A stretch of 50,241 bases of DNA from contig JAPORQ010000054.1 of NCBI GenBank assembly GCA_026710155.1, forward strand, positions 1-50,241, written 5' to 3'. Within the stretch, counting starts at the first letter, position 1. The number at the start of each line of letters is the position of its first letter. Below the pieces are notes generated by a model that ran no database searches, had not been told where the DNA came from, and saw only the letters and a program-made list of their open reading frames with translations. The translations under genes and the position numbers were made by a program. The DNA is from Paracoccaceae bacterium (GTDB lineage Bacteria; Pseudomonadota; Alphaproteobacteria; Rhodobacterales; Rhodobacteraceae). This document shows positions 17,348-25,558 of this stretch, piece after piece.

Positions 17348-18189
17348 GAAAGGGCCGCAGGATAATTGATTTGGAAATCATGGCTGCCAGAATCCGGCGC
17401 CATGTACTCGAAATTTGTCGTCAACGAGGAGGGTATGCCGCACAAGGGGTTGCTCTGGCCGACATTGCGGCTTGTCTTTATTTTGATGAACTGCGTCCGG
17501 ATAATGAGGGTTGGTATCTTGACCGGTTTGTTCTGTCGAATGGGCATGATGCGATAATGACTTACGCCGCCTTGGCCGAATCCGGTCACTATACAGTGGA
17601 AGAGTTGCGAACCTACAATGCTGATGGAACCAAGGTGGATCAAAGCCCCATAGAAGGCCAGTTGGGATTTGAGATTACGGCAGGTTCGCTGGGGCAGGGA
17701 CCAAGCCAGGCCGCAGGGCTGGCCTGGGGTTTGCGCCAACAAGGTATGGACCAGCGGGTCTATTGTCTCTTTTCCGATGGTGAGTTGCAGGAGGGCAATG
17801 TCTGGGAAGGAGCCATGTTCGCAGCTCATCAAAAGCTTGACAACCTTTGTTTTATTGTCGACAACAACGATATGCAGGCTTCTGGACATGCCGCAGATGT
17901 CATGGGGGTTGAGCCGGTGGATGAAAAATTTACTGCCTTCGGTTTTCGGACCCGCCGAATCAGCGGAACGGATATGGCTGAACTCCTTGACACCTTTGAA
18001 GAGGCACGCAATACAAAAGGCAAACCCTTTGTCATGATATGTGACACACGTCTATGGGATGGTATTGATTGCCTACAAAAGGCTTTACCCATGGCCCATT
18101 ATACAGCCCAAAGTGCCGTCGATTGGGATAAGGGGATAAAGGAAATCGAAATGACATTGACCAGATTGGAGGCAAAACGGGATGAATGA
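17344..18189 (+). CDS. Transketolase, N-terminal (TPP-binding) subunit, copy C
   Basis: A 281-aa TPP-binding half pairing with the 16376 product. The TPP motif is LFSDGELQEGNVWEGAMFAA followed by IVDNNDMQASG; as in copy A, SDG replaces GDG. Other signatures are LSNGHDAIMTYAAL and TAGSLGQGPSQAAG. The start is taken as the GTG at 17344, which overlaps the previous stop (GTGA) and has GGAG 8 bp upstream; the GTG at 17335 is an alternative. The stop overlaps the following SDR start by 8 bp, indicating tight coupling. Confidence 0.9.
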   Translation: MRKGRRIIDLEIMAARIRRHVLEICRQRGGYAAQGVALADIAACLYFDELRPDNEGWYLDRFVLSNGHDAIMTYAALAESGHYTVEELRTYNADGTKVDQSPIEGQLGFEITAGSLGQGPSQAAGLAWGLRQQGMDQRVYCLFSDGELQEGNVWEGAMFAAHQKLDNLCFIVDNNDMQASGHAADVMGVEPVDEKFTAFGFRTRRISGTDMAELLDTFEEARNTKGKPFVMICDTRLWDGIDCLQKALPMAHYTAQSAVDWDKGIKEIEMTLTRLEAKRDE

Positions 18190-18961
18190 TTTGCCTTTGG
18201 GTGGCAAGATTGCCGTGATTACCGGAGCAGGACGAGGTATCGGCAAAGCGATTGCGTTGCGTTTTGCCAAGGAAGGTGCGGATGTTGCACTCTGTGCCCG
18301 GTCGCGGAAAGAATTGAGCGAGGTGAATTCGATTGTTGGCCGGCTTGGTCGCACCTGTTTGACCCTATCTGTTGATTTGGCCGACCCTACCCAAGTCAGG
18401 AGCTTTTGTGACCAGATCATTGACAAATTCGGTGCAGTGGACTTGATTGTCAACAATGCCGGCGTCTATCTCGAACGTGGCACCTTCGAAAATTCTGACC
18501 CTGAACTCTGGTGGAAAACCATGGAAGTGAACATACGAGGACCCTATCTCATCACTTATCATTTGCTTGCGGTAATGCGCCGGGGTGGGAAAATTATCAA
18601 CCTCTCCTCTGGCAAGGGCTATAGTGCCGGGGCCAACAGCAATGCCTATCATGTCTCGAAGGCTGCGTTGAATATGATGACCGAGGGTTTGGCCAATGAG
18701 CTATGGTTGAGAGACATCGATGTAAACACGCTGGTACCGGGGCCAACTGCCACGGCGACTTTTGACAATCTACCCCCAGGTCAGGAACGCCCACCAGAGG
18801 AAATACTTGCCCAGGATCGCAGTTCCCTGCCCAAGGGTCTGCCTGCATGGGAACGTGTTAAACATCCCGATGAAGTGGCCGATTTTGCATTCTATCTTGC
18901 TACACGACCCGTTGGTGGACCTACTGGTCAGATTTATTCTTTGGCCCGCCGTCCTCTGTAG
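18182..18961 (+). CDS. Short-chain dehydrogenase/reductase (SDR), third
   Basis: A 259-aa SDR, translationally coupled to transketolase C by an 8-bp overlap. The dinucleotide motif is TGAGRGIGKAIA, with NNAG near residue 89, a catalytic Ser in NLSSGKG, and Tyr-Lys in YHVSKAAL. In this operon it most plausibly oxidises a hydroxyl of the desulfated substrate to the ketone needed by transketolase, or reduces the product aldehyde. Those two directions cannot be separated from sequence. Confidence 0.88.
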   Translation: MNDLPLGGKIAVITGAGRGIGKAIALRFAKEGADVALCARSRKELSEVNSIVGRLGRTCLTLSVDLADPTQVRSFCDQIIDKFGAVDLIVNNAGVYLERGTFENSDPELWWKTMEVNIRGPYLITYHLLAVMRRGGKIINLSSGKGYSAGANSNAYHVSKAALNMMTEGLANELWLRDIDVNTLVPGPTATATFDNLPPGQERPPEEILAQDRSSLPKGLPAWERVKHPDEVADFAFYLATRPVGGPTGQIYSLARRPL

Positions 18962-19014
18962 ACATTTAAGGGGTAAGTCTGGTACTTTTCCGGATATGAT
19001 AACGAGACTCCGAA

Positions 19015-19974
19015 ATGACAGACCAATCTTCTGAAAAAGCAAGTTTCAAAACATGTTGCAGTCCAGCACGTACGGAAAATATGCGTGTCGATACAGTCAA
19101 TCGTATGAAAAAGAAAAAAACATATTCGGATTTTGCCACTGTCAAAGTGCCAGGTGGCATTGCCTTTTTGGGTACGAATCAGCCTCAAATTCCGGATGAT
19201 GGCGAAAGCCCCTTTTGCAAAAAACGATTAAAACCGTTTCGAATTGGTCGAACTGTCGTGACAAATCAGGAATTCCAGGAATTTGTAGATGAAACGGGAT
19301 ATGTGACCGACGCCGAGCAATTCGGTTGGTCCTTTGTCTTTTGGTCTGAAGTTTCTAAACTGGTAACCGCTACCCAAGGCGTGCATGGTGCTGGATGGTG
19401 GCGACGAGTGGATGGTGCGACTTGGAAAAATATCAATGGTCCGGGAACCGAGGCTGAAGTCTGGCATCCTGATCATCCGGTTGTTCAAGTCTCGCACGCT
19501 GATGCCTCGGCCTATGCGAGTTGGGCGGGTGGAAGATTGCCAAGCGAGTTGGAATGGGAACATGCCGCAAGGGCTGGCCAGAGTGATGCACCTTTTCCAT
19601 GGGGTGATACCGAACCAAATGATACTGACAATTTTCCCTGTAATATCTGGCAAGGAGATTTTCCGTACTTCAATACGGGCATGGATGGTTGGAAGACAAC
19701 GGCACCGGCAAAATCCTATCAACCCAATGCTTTTGGACTTTACAACATGGTTGGCAATGTGTGGGAGTGGACAGGGGATACCTATCGAGTTAAATCACGC
19801 AAAAAACATGTTCGCCAACGGATGAGCCAAATGCGGGGATTCAAATTGCTCAAGGGAGGATCATTCATTTGTCATCGGAGCTATTGTTACCGATACCGGA
19901 TAGCGGCCCGAACAGGCAATTCACCCGAAAGCTCGACTACCCATCAGGGTGTTCGAATTGTGTGGGATATATGA
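19015..19974 (+). CDS. Formylglycine-generating enzyme (FGE/SUMF1 family)
   Basis: A 319-aa copper-type FGE, which oxidises the active-site Cys of sulfatases to formylglycine. The catalytic pair is visible as Cys286 and Cys291 in FICHRSYCYRYRIAAR, followed by NSPESSTTHQGVR. This closely matches the active site of human SUMF1 and of proven bacterial FGEs and separates it from FGE-fold proteins of other function. Other signatures are GRTVVTNQEFQEFV, GGRLPSELEWEHAAR and NMVGNVWEWTGD. The N-terminus has TCCSPAR, often seen in bacterial FGEs. It lies 53 bp after the SDR gene in the operon whose sulfatase carries the matching CxPxR site. Confidence 0.93.
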   Translation: MTDQSSEKASFKTCCSPARTENMRVDTVNRMKKKKTYSDFATVKVPGGIAFLGTNQPQIPDDGESPFCKKRLKPFRIGRTVVTNQEFQEFVDETGYVTDAEQFGWSFVFWSEVSKLVTATQGVHGAGWWRRVDGATWKNINGPGTEAEVWHPDHPVVQVSHADASAYASWAGGRLPSELEWEHAARAGQSDAPFPWGDTEPNDTDNFPCNIWQGDFPYFNTGMDGWKTTAPAKSYQPNAFGLYNMVGNVWEWTGDTYRVKSRKKHVRQRMSQMRGFKLLKGGSFICHRSYCYRYRIAARTGNSPESSTTHQGVRIVWDI

Positions 19975-20030
19975 TGTTATTCAGGGTGTTCGCAATCTGA
20001 TTGACAGACCAGATGATCTGCATCGTTTGC

Positions 20031-21092
20031 CTATCCCGATCGGGTTTGATTTCTCACAAGTGCCGCCATACGGTAAAATCCATGTATCATTTTCGAGTAT
20101 GGTGTAACCAGGAAAAAGGTTAGTACCGTTCCAAGGTGGATGGGCAGAAACCATTCAACCAAAGCCGTTCCAGTAGCAGCATACAACATGAGCCCCGTGG
20201 CACTTACCGAGAACAGCAACAGAATGAATGCCATCTCACTGCCCCAAATCCGGGCGGCACTCAAACTTGGATCTGCCTTGGTTTTCAACCAGGCCAGTCC
20301 CCCCGTCCCAAGGCAAAGCAACACTCCACCCGGCACCCCCAGTAATTTGGGCAAAGAATACCAGGAATAGGGTGCTTCAAGCCCAAAGGCATAATGCAGG
20401 ATTGTACCGGAACTGGTTGAACCAAAGCACATCATGAAGCCCCAAAAGGTCATTTTATGCAATGCCGAACGTGTCTTGGTAAAGCGGTCCTCGTCTTCAA
20501 AATTACAGCCTTCACCATGTCCTCCCTTGAGATTTCTTAATGTAACCGCCTCCAGGCTGGCCTGCCAAAATTCTGTCAATGTCATCCTCTTGCCGCCGAT
20601 ATATCGCCAATAACGATTGATGGATACTCCAGTGGCAATTAACGGCAACAGAAAGGAAGGTAGAAAGATCATCACCATAAGTCCATGCGACATGTGGGCA
20701 TAAAACCCTTCGCCATCTTCGGGAATGAATGTATTTATCAGCCAAAACAGTAAGGCCAGTGAACATGCCAAAACCACCACCATGACCATACCTGACCGAT
20801 CAAACATGCTGGCAAATCCCCCAGGCCAGGAGAACTTCTTCCAACTGTCATACCTTACTTCATCCAGAACAGCCGGTAAATTGATCGCAAACTCATGGGG
20901 AGGAGTATATTGACAGGCATAATAGCAGCCCCGGCAATTGTGGCACAAATTTGCCAATTGGATTATGTTACCCTCAGTGAAGTTTTGTTCGGCAAACATG
21001 GCAGGAAATACCGAGCAATAACCTTCACAATAGCGACATGCGTTGCAAATCTCGGCTTGTCTTCGTGCTTCCTTTATCGACTTATCTGACAT
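20031..21092 (-). CDS. tcuB: Tricarballylate utilization protein B (membrane Fe-S electron-transfer protein)
   Basis: A 353-aa TcuB/CitB-type protein that reoxidises the FADH2 of tricarballylate dehydrogenase TcuA and passes electrons to the quinone pool. The N-terminus has two ferredoxin-like Cys clusters, CNACRYCEGYCSVFP and CHNCRGCYYACQYTP. Several membrane helices follow (for example VVVLACSLALLFWLI and MVMIFLPSFLLPLIATGV) with His residues suited to haem. The start is taken at the ATG at 21092 with GGAG 9 bp upstream; starts at 21107 and 21125 are possible. It overlaps the end of tcuA and is convergent with the FGE gene. Confidence 0.9.
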   Translation of the reverse strand: MSDKSIKEARRQAEICNACRYCEGYCSVFPAMFAEQNFTEGNIIQLANLCHNCRGCYYACQYTPPHEFAINLPAVLDEVRYDSWKKFSWPGGFASMFDRSGMVMVVVLACSLALLFWLINTFIPEDGEGFYAHMSHGLMVMIFLPSFLLPLIATGVSINRYWRYIGGKRMTLTEFWQASLEAVTLRNLKGGHGEGCNFEDEDRFTKTRSALHKMTFWGFMMCFGSTSSGTILHYAFGLEAPYSWYSLPKLLGVPGGVLLCLGTGGLAWLKTKADPSLSAARIWGSEMAFILLLFSVSATGLMLYAATGTALVEWFLPIHLGTVLTFFLVTPYSKMIHGFYRMAALVRNQTRSG

Positions 21093-22479
21093 GTTCTGCT
21101 GCTCCATGCCCGGCAAGTCGGCCAAAAACCGTACCGATAGTCATTCCAAAACCCGCCAGGTAACCTTCACCAAGGATTGAACCTGCCATGATTTCACCCG
21201 CGGCCCAGAGATTTTCCACCGGACCTTCCTTGCCCTGAACCCTGGCCTGCTTATCCACTTTCAAACCCAGATAGGTGAATGTAACACCAGGACGCAATTC
21301 ATAACCATAAAAGGGAGGTTCATTGATCGGACGGGCCCAATTGGATTTGGTTGGATTCAATCCCCTGGTTGACACCCCATCAAGTTCGGTTGGATGAAAA
21401 TTCCCCGGCTGACAGGCTTCATTGAATTCATCAATGGTCCGACTGACTCTCGATGAGGGCAGTTGCATTTTTTGCGCCAACTCCTCGATTGTGTTTCCCT
21501 TAACCGGTGGAAAGACGGATGGCATGAAAAGATCAAGCGATTTTGAATCGATGATTGCATAACCTACCTGCTCGGGCTGTGCTGCAACCAGGCGTCCCCA
21601 TATTGCATAACGCTTTGGCCAGACATCCTCGCCTTCATCATAAAACCGCTCACCGTTTTTGTTGACCACCACGGCAAATGGAACACAATCTAGACGGGTA
21701 ACGATACCGCCATCGTATTTGGGTGCACGTCCGTCAATTGCCACCGCATGGCATTGGGTAGGATCACCTACACTCATTATGCCTTGGTCAAGAAGGTTTT
21801 TCAACACCACACCACGGTTATATGGCGTACCCCTTATCAAGAAATTACGTGCCGCTTTTCCCCAGGCACTCGCCAACCAGTCAATATCTGCCTGGAATCC
21901 ACCCGAAGCAACAACAATCGCTGCAGGTGTCAATGTGACATCCCTGTTGTTTATTTCGGCAGTAACTGATTTGATCCGCCGGTTTTCATATTCGAGATGT
22001 TTGACCTTGGATTCATAGCTGACATCAACACCCAAATCCATGGCCTTGCGGTAATAGGCATTCAGAAGTGCCTTGCCTCCTCCCAGAAAAAAGGCATTCG
22101 TACGGCTCAGTGAAAGCGTGCCTGAAAGCGATGGTTGAAATCTTACGCCATGTGAATGCATCCAGCCATATGCATCTTGCGAAGAGCGAATACACATTCG
22201 GGCCAGATCTTTGTCGGTCTTGCCCTTCGTTACTTTCAAAAGGTCATCGAGATATTCCTCCTCCCCATAACTTCCGGTCAATTCCCCCAAGGGCTCCGAA
22301 TGCATGCATCTGAAATTCCTGGTATGTCGACTGTTCCCCCCTCGGTAGGATTTAGGTGCACTTTCTAGGAGCAAGACAGGTGCTCCTGCCTCCTTTGCCG
22401 TGATTGCAGCACACAGTGCTGCGTTACCCCCTCCAATTATCAAAACATGGGGTTCGGAAATATTAAAATTCTCAATCAA
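21082..22479 (-). CDS. tcuA: FAD-dependent tricarballylate dehydrogenase (TcuA family)
   Basis: A 465-aa FAD-binding dehydrogenase of the fumarate-reductase/succinate-dehydrogenase flavoprotein family. TcuA oxidises tricarballylate to cis-aconitate. The Rossmann motif is VLIIGGGNAALCAAITA near residues 12-28, with RGGNSRHTRNF for FAD contact and the C-terminal LWAAGEIMAGSILGEGYLAGFG. The start appears to be TTG at 22479, because an in-frame stop lies three codons upstream. Paired with tcuB in the usual order. The dedicated TcuC permease is absent here, and the TTT importer 8 kb away could serve. A related substrate other than tricarballylate is possible. Confidence 0.85.
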   Translation of the reverse strand: MIENFNISEPHVLIIGGGNAALCAAITAKEAGAPVLLLESAPKSYRGGNSRHTRNFRCMHSEPLGELTGSYGEEEYLDDLLKVTKGKTDKDLARMCIRSSQDAYGWMHSHGVRFQPSLSGTLSLSRTNAFFLGGGKALLNAYYRKAMDLGVDVSYESKVKHLEYENRRIKSVTAEINNRDVTLTPAAIVVASGGFQADIDWLASAWGKAARNFLIRGTPYNRGVVLKNLLDQGIMSVGDPTQCHAVAIDGRAPKYDGGIVTRLDCVPFAVVVNKNGERFYDEGEDVWPKRYAIWGRLVAAQPEQVGYAIIDSKSLDLFMPSVFPPVKGNTIEELAQKMQLPSSRVSRTIDEFNEACQPGNFHPTELDGVSTRGLNPTKSNWARPINEPPFYGYELRPGVTFTYLGLKVDKQARVQGKEGPVENLWAAGEIMAGSILGEGYLAGFGMTIGTVFGRLAGHGAAEHVR

Positions 22480-22552
22480 TTGTATTTAGACCAGGTTATA
22501 AAGTGTAACTATTCAGGTACCAAATAATATCATTATATGGATCATGTTAACT

Positions 22553-22567
22553 CTGATCGTCGATCAG
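22553..22567. promoter_or_regulatory. Perfect 15-bp inverted repeat upstream of tcuA
   Basis: CTGATCG-T-CGATCAG is an exact inverted repeat with 7-bp arms and a one-base centre, 74 bp upstream of the tcuA start. Its place and symmetry suit an operator for a dimeric regulator of tcuAB. Which regulator would bind is unknown. Confidence 0.4.
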
Positions 22568-22914
22568 GGATATAAATATCAGATCTCCTCACGAGGGCCC
22601 ACAAGGTTTTGTCAAAATGACTTATCCATTCAACTGCCACAAGGATTAATAGCCTTTCGATATTACTTGCCTAGCTGTTTGGTGACCTTTATAATTTTCT
22701 CATAAAAGAAGAGATTTACTTTCTTTTTCCAAGTAGATTTTAGATTGTAAATTATGTATCAATACTTATTTAGAAATTGTGTAAAACACTAATGCCGAAC
22801 TGAGTTCGGCTATCCGTGGTTACAATGATCCCATGACAGGATTTATAGATCGGAACGGGATGCAATTTCATCTCCACAACAAAAATGTTCAAGATTATTG
22901 ACAGGAACCAAAGT
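22568..22914. other. AT-rich gap of about 350 bp without a recognised gene
   Basis: AT-rich, stop-dense sequence between the divergent tcuA gene and the small ORF at 22915. It should contain promoters in one or both directions. I see no gene, terminator or repeat apart from the adjacent palindrome. Confidence 0.4.
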
Positions 22915-23112
22915 ATGTCAGAAGCAGGAAAAGTAAAGTCCAGATTGATTTCAAAGTCGGGCAACCTTTCTGATTTTCTTGAAAATGCTGGAATGAGCAA
23001 AGAAGAAAAGGAAGCAATAAACGAAGCAGACAGCTTGGCTGATGAATATTCAGATATAAAACCTGATCAACTTACCATTTCAGGCAAGCATCTGTTCCAT
23101 CTAAAATATTAG
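22915..23112 (+). CDS. Small protein of unknown function
   Basis: A 65-aa ORF starting MSEAGKVKSRLISKSGNL, with AGGAACCAA before the ATG at 22915 at good spacing; the frame also extends 10 codons upstream to 22885. The protein is charged and predicted helical (MSKEEKEAINEADSLADEY in the middle), with no membrane segment or signal peptide. I do not recognise the family. A good ribosome-binding site and balanced composition favour a real gene, but it lies beside a block of decayed genes, so it could be orphaned. Confidence 0.45.
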   Translation: MSEAGKVKSRLISKSGNLSDFLENAGMSKEEKEAINEADSLADEYSDIKPDQLTISGKHLFHLKY

Positions 23113-23114
23113 AC

Positions 23115-23790
23115 TCATGAACAATAACTAACCTCATAACGGTTTAATCGAGGATTGCAACCCCCATCATTCTCTCCCGTAAGAACAAGGCATTGGCATT
23201 CGATTTCGTGCAACCAGGGTTTCATTTCCGTACCGGCATAAATCTTGAAAACATTCAGAAACACGCCGGAATTTGTGGCAATAACCTGATTCAAGCGCTT
23301 TTTGACCACCCCAGGATGAAATTGGATAAATTCGTCTGCAAACCACCGATCGGTAAGTGTTTCCAGAATTTGTGGAATCCCTCTTGACTCCATTGCCTGC
23401 ACAACCTTCCACACATTGGAGGAATCATCACTTGTTCTGAAAGCTGCGGTTGATAACAAACCCAATGAAATAACTCTTTCAGGATACTTCCTTGCATAGG
23501 CGGTCCGATCATGCCCCTAAGGAATGACCAACAAAATGAGCGCGATCGATATTAATCTCACAACGAATCTATTCCAGGTCATCAACAAGATCACCCAAAC
23601 TTAACTCTTTTCCGGGTAAAGATTCTAACCCGTGTCCTCTTAGATCATAAGAAATTACCGTGAAGTGGTTCCTGAGTGTGGGTACCAGATTGTTCCAGGC
23701 AATACGGGAAGCCCCTATTCCATGGATAAGAAACATGGCTGGACCCATTCCTTCAATGGTATAGGGTCAAGTTTCTACTTTGGGCAGCAC
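23115..23790 (-). pseudogene. Broken alpha/beta-hydrolase gene
   Basis: A decayed alpha/beta-hydrolase. From a GTG at 23790 (AGGAGG about 12 bp upstream) the frame reads MLPKVET, a TGA, then PYTIEGMGPAMFLIHGIGAS, SYDLRGHG and, after a TAG, RAHFVGHSLGA. It then hits TGA and shifts frame to YARKYPERVISLGLLSTAAF and onward through CLVLTGENDGGCNPRLNRYE before ending early. The oxyanion HG and nucleophile-elbow GHSLG motifs are clear. There are at least three stops, one frameshift and a missing C-terminus with the catalytic His. Together with the upstream luciferase-like remnant it was once an operon. Confidence 0.75.
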
Positions 23791-23808
23791 AACGATTTAA
23801 AACTCCTC

Positions 23809-24304
23809 CTACTGAAAATGTGGCATAACTTCATCTGCAATCCGGTGGACATTTTCAATCATTTCCGAATGTTCGGCACCAAAATTTATATTCATGATTA
23901 TCCTGTCTATCCCCAAATCAGAGTATATTGACAACTTGTCTATCATTTCCTGTTTGCCACAAATCAACAAGCTCTCTGCCAATTCCTCCACGGTTTGATT
24001 CCTTGGTAAGGGTTTTATCATCCCATGTTCAACAATCCCAGGGCCGGTAAACACATTATCAAAGCGACTGTAATAGGTGTAAGCCAGGTCGATTTTGGAG
24101 AGTACATCTTCATCGCCCATCGTAAAATGGGCAAGTCTCGACAAGCTGAGTGTTGGACAGTTTTCAGTTCTTCCCAGATCCTCCTTACCTCTATTGGGAT
24201 ATTCTTACAGTATTCACCGAATACCAATTCACCAGTAAATTACAAAACAAACCACAACAGGTGGAATTGCGATTCACCTTTTCTTGTCTCAAGACCAAGA
24301 TATT
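23809..24304 (-). pseudogene. Broken luciferase-like (LLM class) flavin-dependent oxidoreductase, C-terminal part
   Basis: The frame ending at 23809 gives a clear C-terminal segment of an LLM-class flavin monooxygenase: SRLAHFTMGDEDVLSKIDLA, LLICGKQEMIDKLSIYSDLG and the end ENVHRIADEVMPHF. Farther upstream the sequence continues in another frame as VFGEYCKNIPIEVRRIWEEL, and before it EYLGLETRKGE followed by a stop. The N-terminal half of the gene is gone. It lies immediately upstream of the broken hydrolase with a spacing typical of an operon. Confidence 0.7.
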
Positions 24305-24419
24305 CAAATTGATTGATTCAACAGGCTACAACTTCAACAATTTATCCCTATAAACCGTAAAGTAACGATTATCTAAGTAATAACAGCTTCAATAAAGCCA
24401 ACGTGATTTTGCAATCTGA

Positions 24420-25160
24420 TCAGTTGCTTGGACGGTCTCCAAAGCGATTGAAATATACCGCAATTGCATGATCGAGTTCATTGTAAAGCTGCTTGCCGTG
24501 GCGGCTTGCCCAGATGACGCTCTGGAGTCTCAACTCGCGGTTGGAAAAATCAATCATACCAGTTCTCAAAAGGTAAATTGCTATATCAAAATTCCTGTTC
24601 TTGATTGCTTCAATAAGGGCATTGTTTCTGCCAGTCTTGTCTGAAACATTGACATTGGCACCATAGATGACAAGATAACGGGCTATATGTGCATGCCCCT
24701 TGACGGCAGATTGAATCAAAGCCGTACGTCCATAATAATCAGCCTTTATATCTACCTTGATCTTTGGATGTCTTAACAAGGTTTCCACAACATCAATGTT
24801 TCCACTGGTAACGGCCAGCATGAGAGGTGTACACTGCCATTTGTTTCTGGCATTTACATCAATTTCGGGATGTTCAAGCAATTGTCTGACCAAACTGCGG
24901 CTTTGTTCCTGAACAGCTAGATGGAGTGCTGTCCAACCTTCATTATCGGCGGCATTTACATCAATTTCGGGTTGCTCCAGGATTAATCTTGCCAATCCAC
25001 GATTCTGTGCCTTCACGACAAAGTGCAGGACTGTCCAGCCATCATCATCGGTAGCCTTGAGATCAGCAGTGCCGAGAAGTGATGAAACTGCTTGTACATC
25101 ACCAGCAATCACAGCACTGAAAAATTCATTGTCATTGTTGGATCGATCTTCTTCAACCAT
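24420..25160 (-). CDS. Ankyrin-repeat protein
   Basis: A 246-aa soluble protein made almost wholly of about five to six ankyrin repeats, which mediate protein-protein contacts. Repeat units are visible as DDDGWTVLHFVVKAQNRGLA, DNEGWTALHLAVQEQSRSLV, NKWQCTPLMLAVTSGNIDVV, YYGRTALIQSAVKGHAHIA and GRNNALIEAIKNRNFDIAI, spaced about 34 residues apart. No signal peptide, membrane segment or enzymatic domain is seen. Bacterial ankyrin proteins are common in host-associated lineages but also in free-living ones, so secretion into a host is only a possibility. It starts at an ATG at 25160 and stands alone. Confidence 0.88.
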   Translation of the reverse strand: MVEEDRSNNDNEFFSAVIAGDVQAVSSLLGTADLKATDDDGWTVLHFVVKAQNRGLARLILEQPEIDVNAADNEGWTALHLAVQEQSRSLVRQLLEHPEIDVNARNKWQCTPLMLAVTSGNIDVVETLLRHPKIKVDIKADYYGRTALIQSAVKGHAHIARYLVIYGANVNVSDKTGRNNALIEAIKNRNFDIAIYLLRTGMIDFSNRELRLQSVIWASRHGKQLYNELDHAIAVYFNRFGDRPSN

Positions 25161-25558
25161 GGTTCAATTTTCTACCGGAATAAAATTAAAATCAAGTGAA
25201 ATTCTTGTGAAGATTGTAGCATATTATTTTTGCACAACACTAGAAAAGTGTTAACAAGGTTATCTGCCAGCTTCAATTAAACTATATTGAATGCCCTAGA
25301 AATAATTGATGTTTTTTGGTCTAACAAAATACAGATACTGAAGCATTCATCAACTGATGATGATTGGTTGCATTTTGCCTTGTATAATTGGATTGGAGAA
25401 TTCAAAAAATTCCCTTCACATTCTCTTGACACCAAGTACCCCCTCTGCTTGATATCAATGGTGAAATGCTCCAAATAAACTTGGAACAGACCTTCCCTGT
25501 TTAGCGAGTATCAACTTCATCATGACCATTAATTCAGACAAATGACAGGAATTGCTTT
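25161..25558. other. 398-bp gap upstream of the acyl-ligase gene
   Basis: It holds promoters for the divergent ankyrin gene and the ligase-thiolase pair. A short plus-strand frame (25287-25478, TTG start, about 63 aa, containing DDDWLHFALYNWIGEF) is open but not recognised. Another ATG frame at 25522 stops after seven codons just before the ligase. These could be remnants of an upstream gene or of a longer ligase N-terminus. Confidence 0.35.

Noticed and set aside
23665-23931. Plus-strand open frame of 88 codons across the broken hydrolase
   Set aside because: It is antisense to readable hydrolase and LLM motifs and lacks a ribosome-binding site or recognisable sequence.
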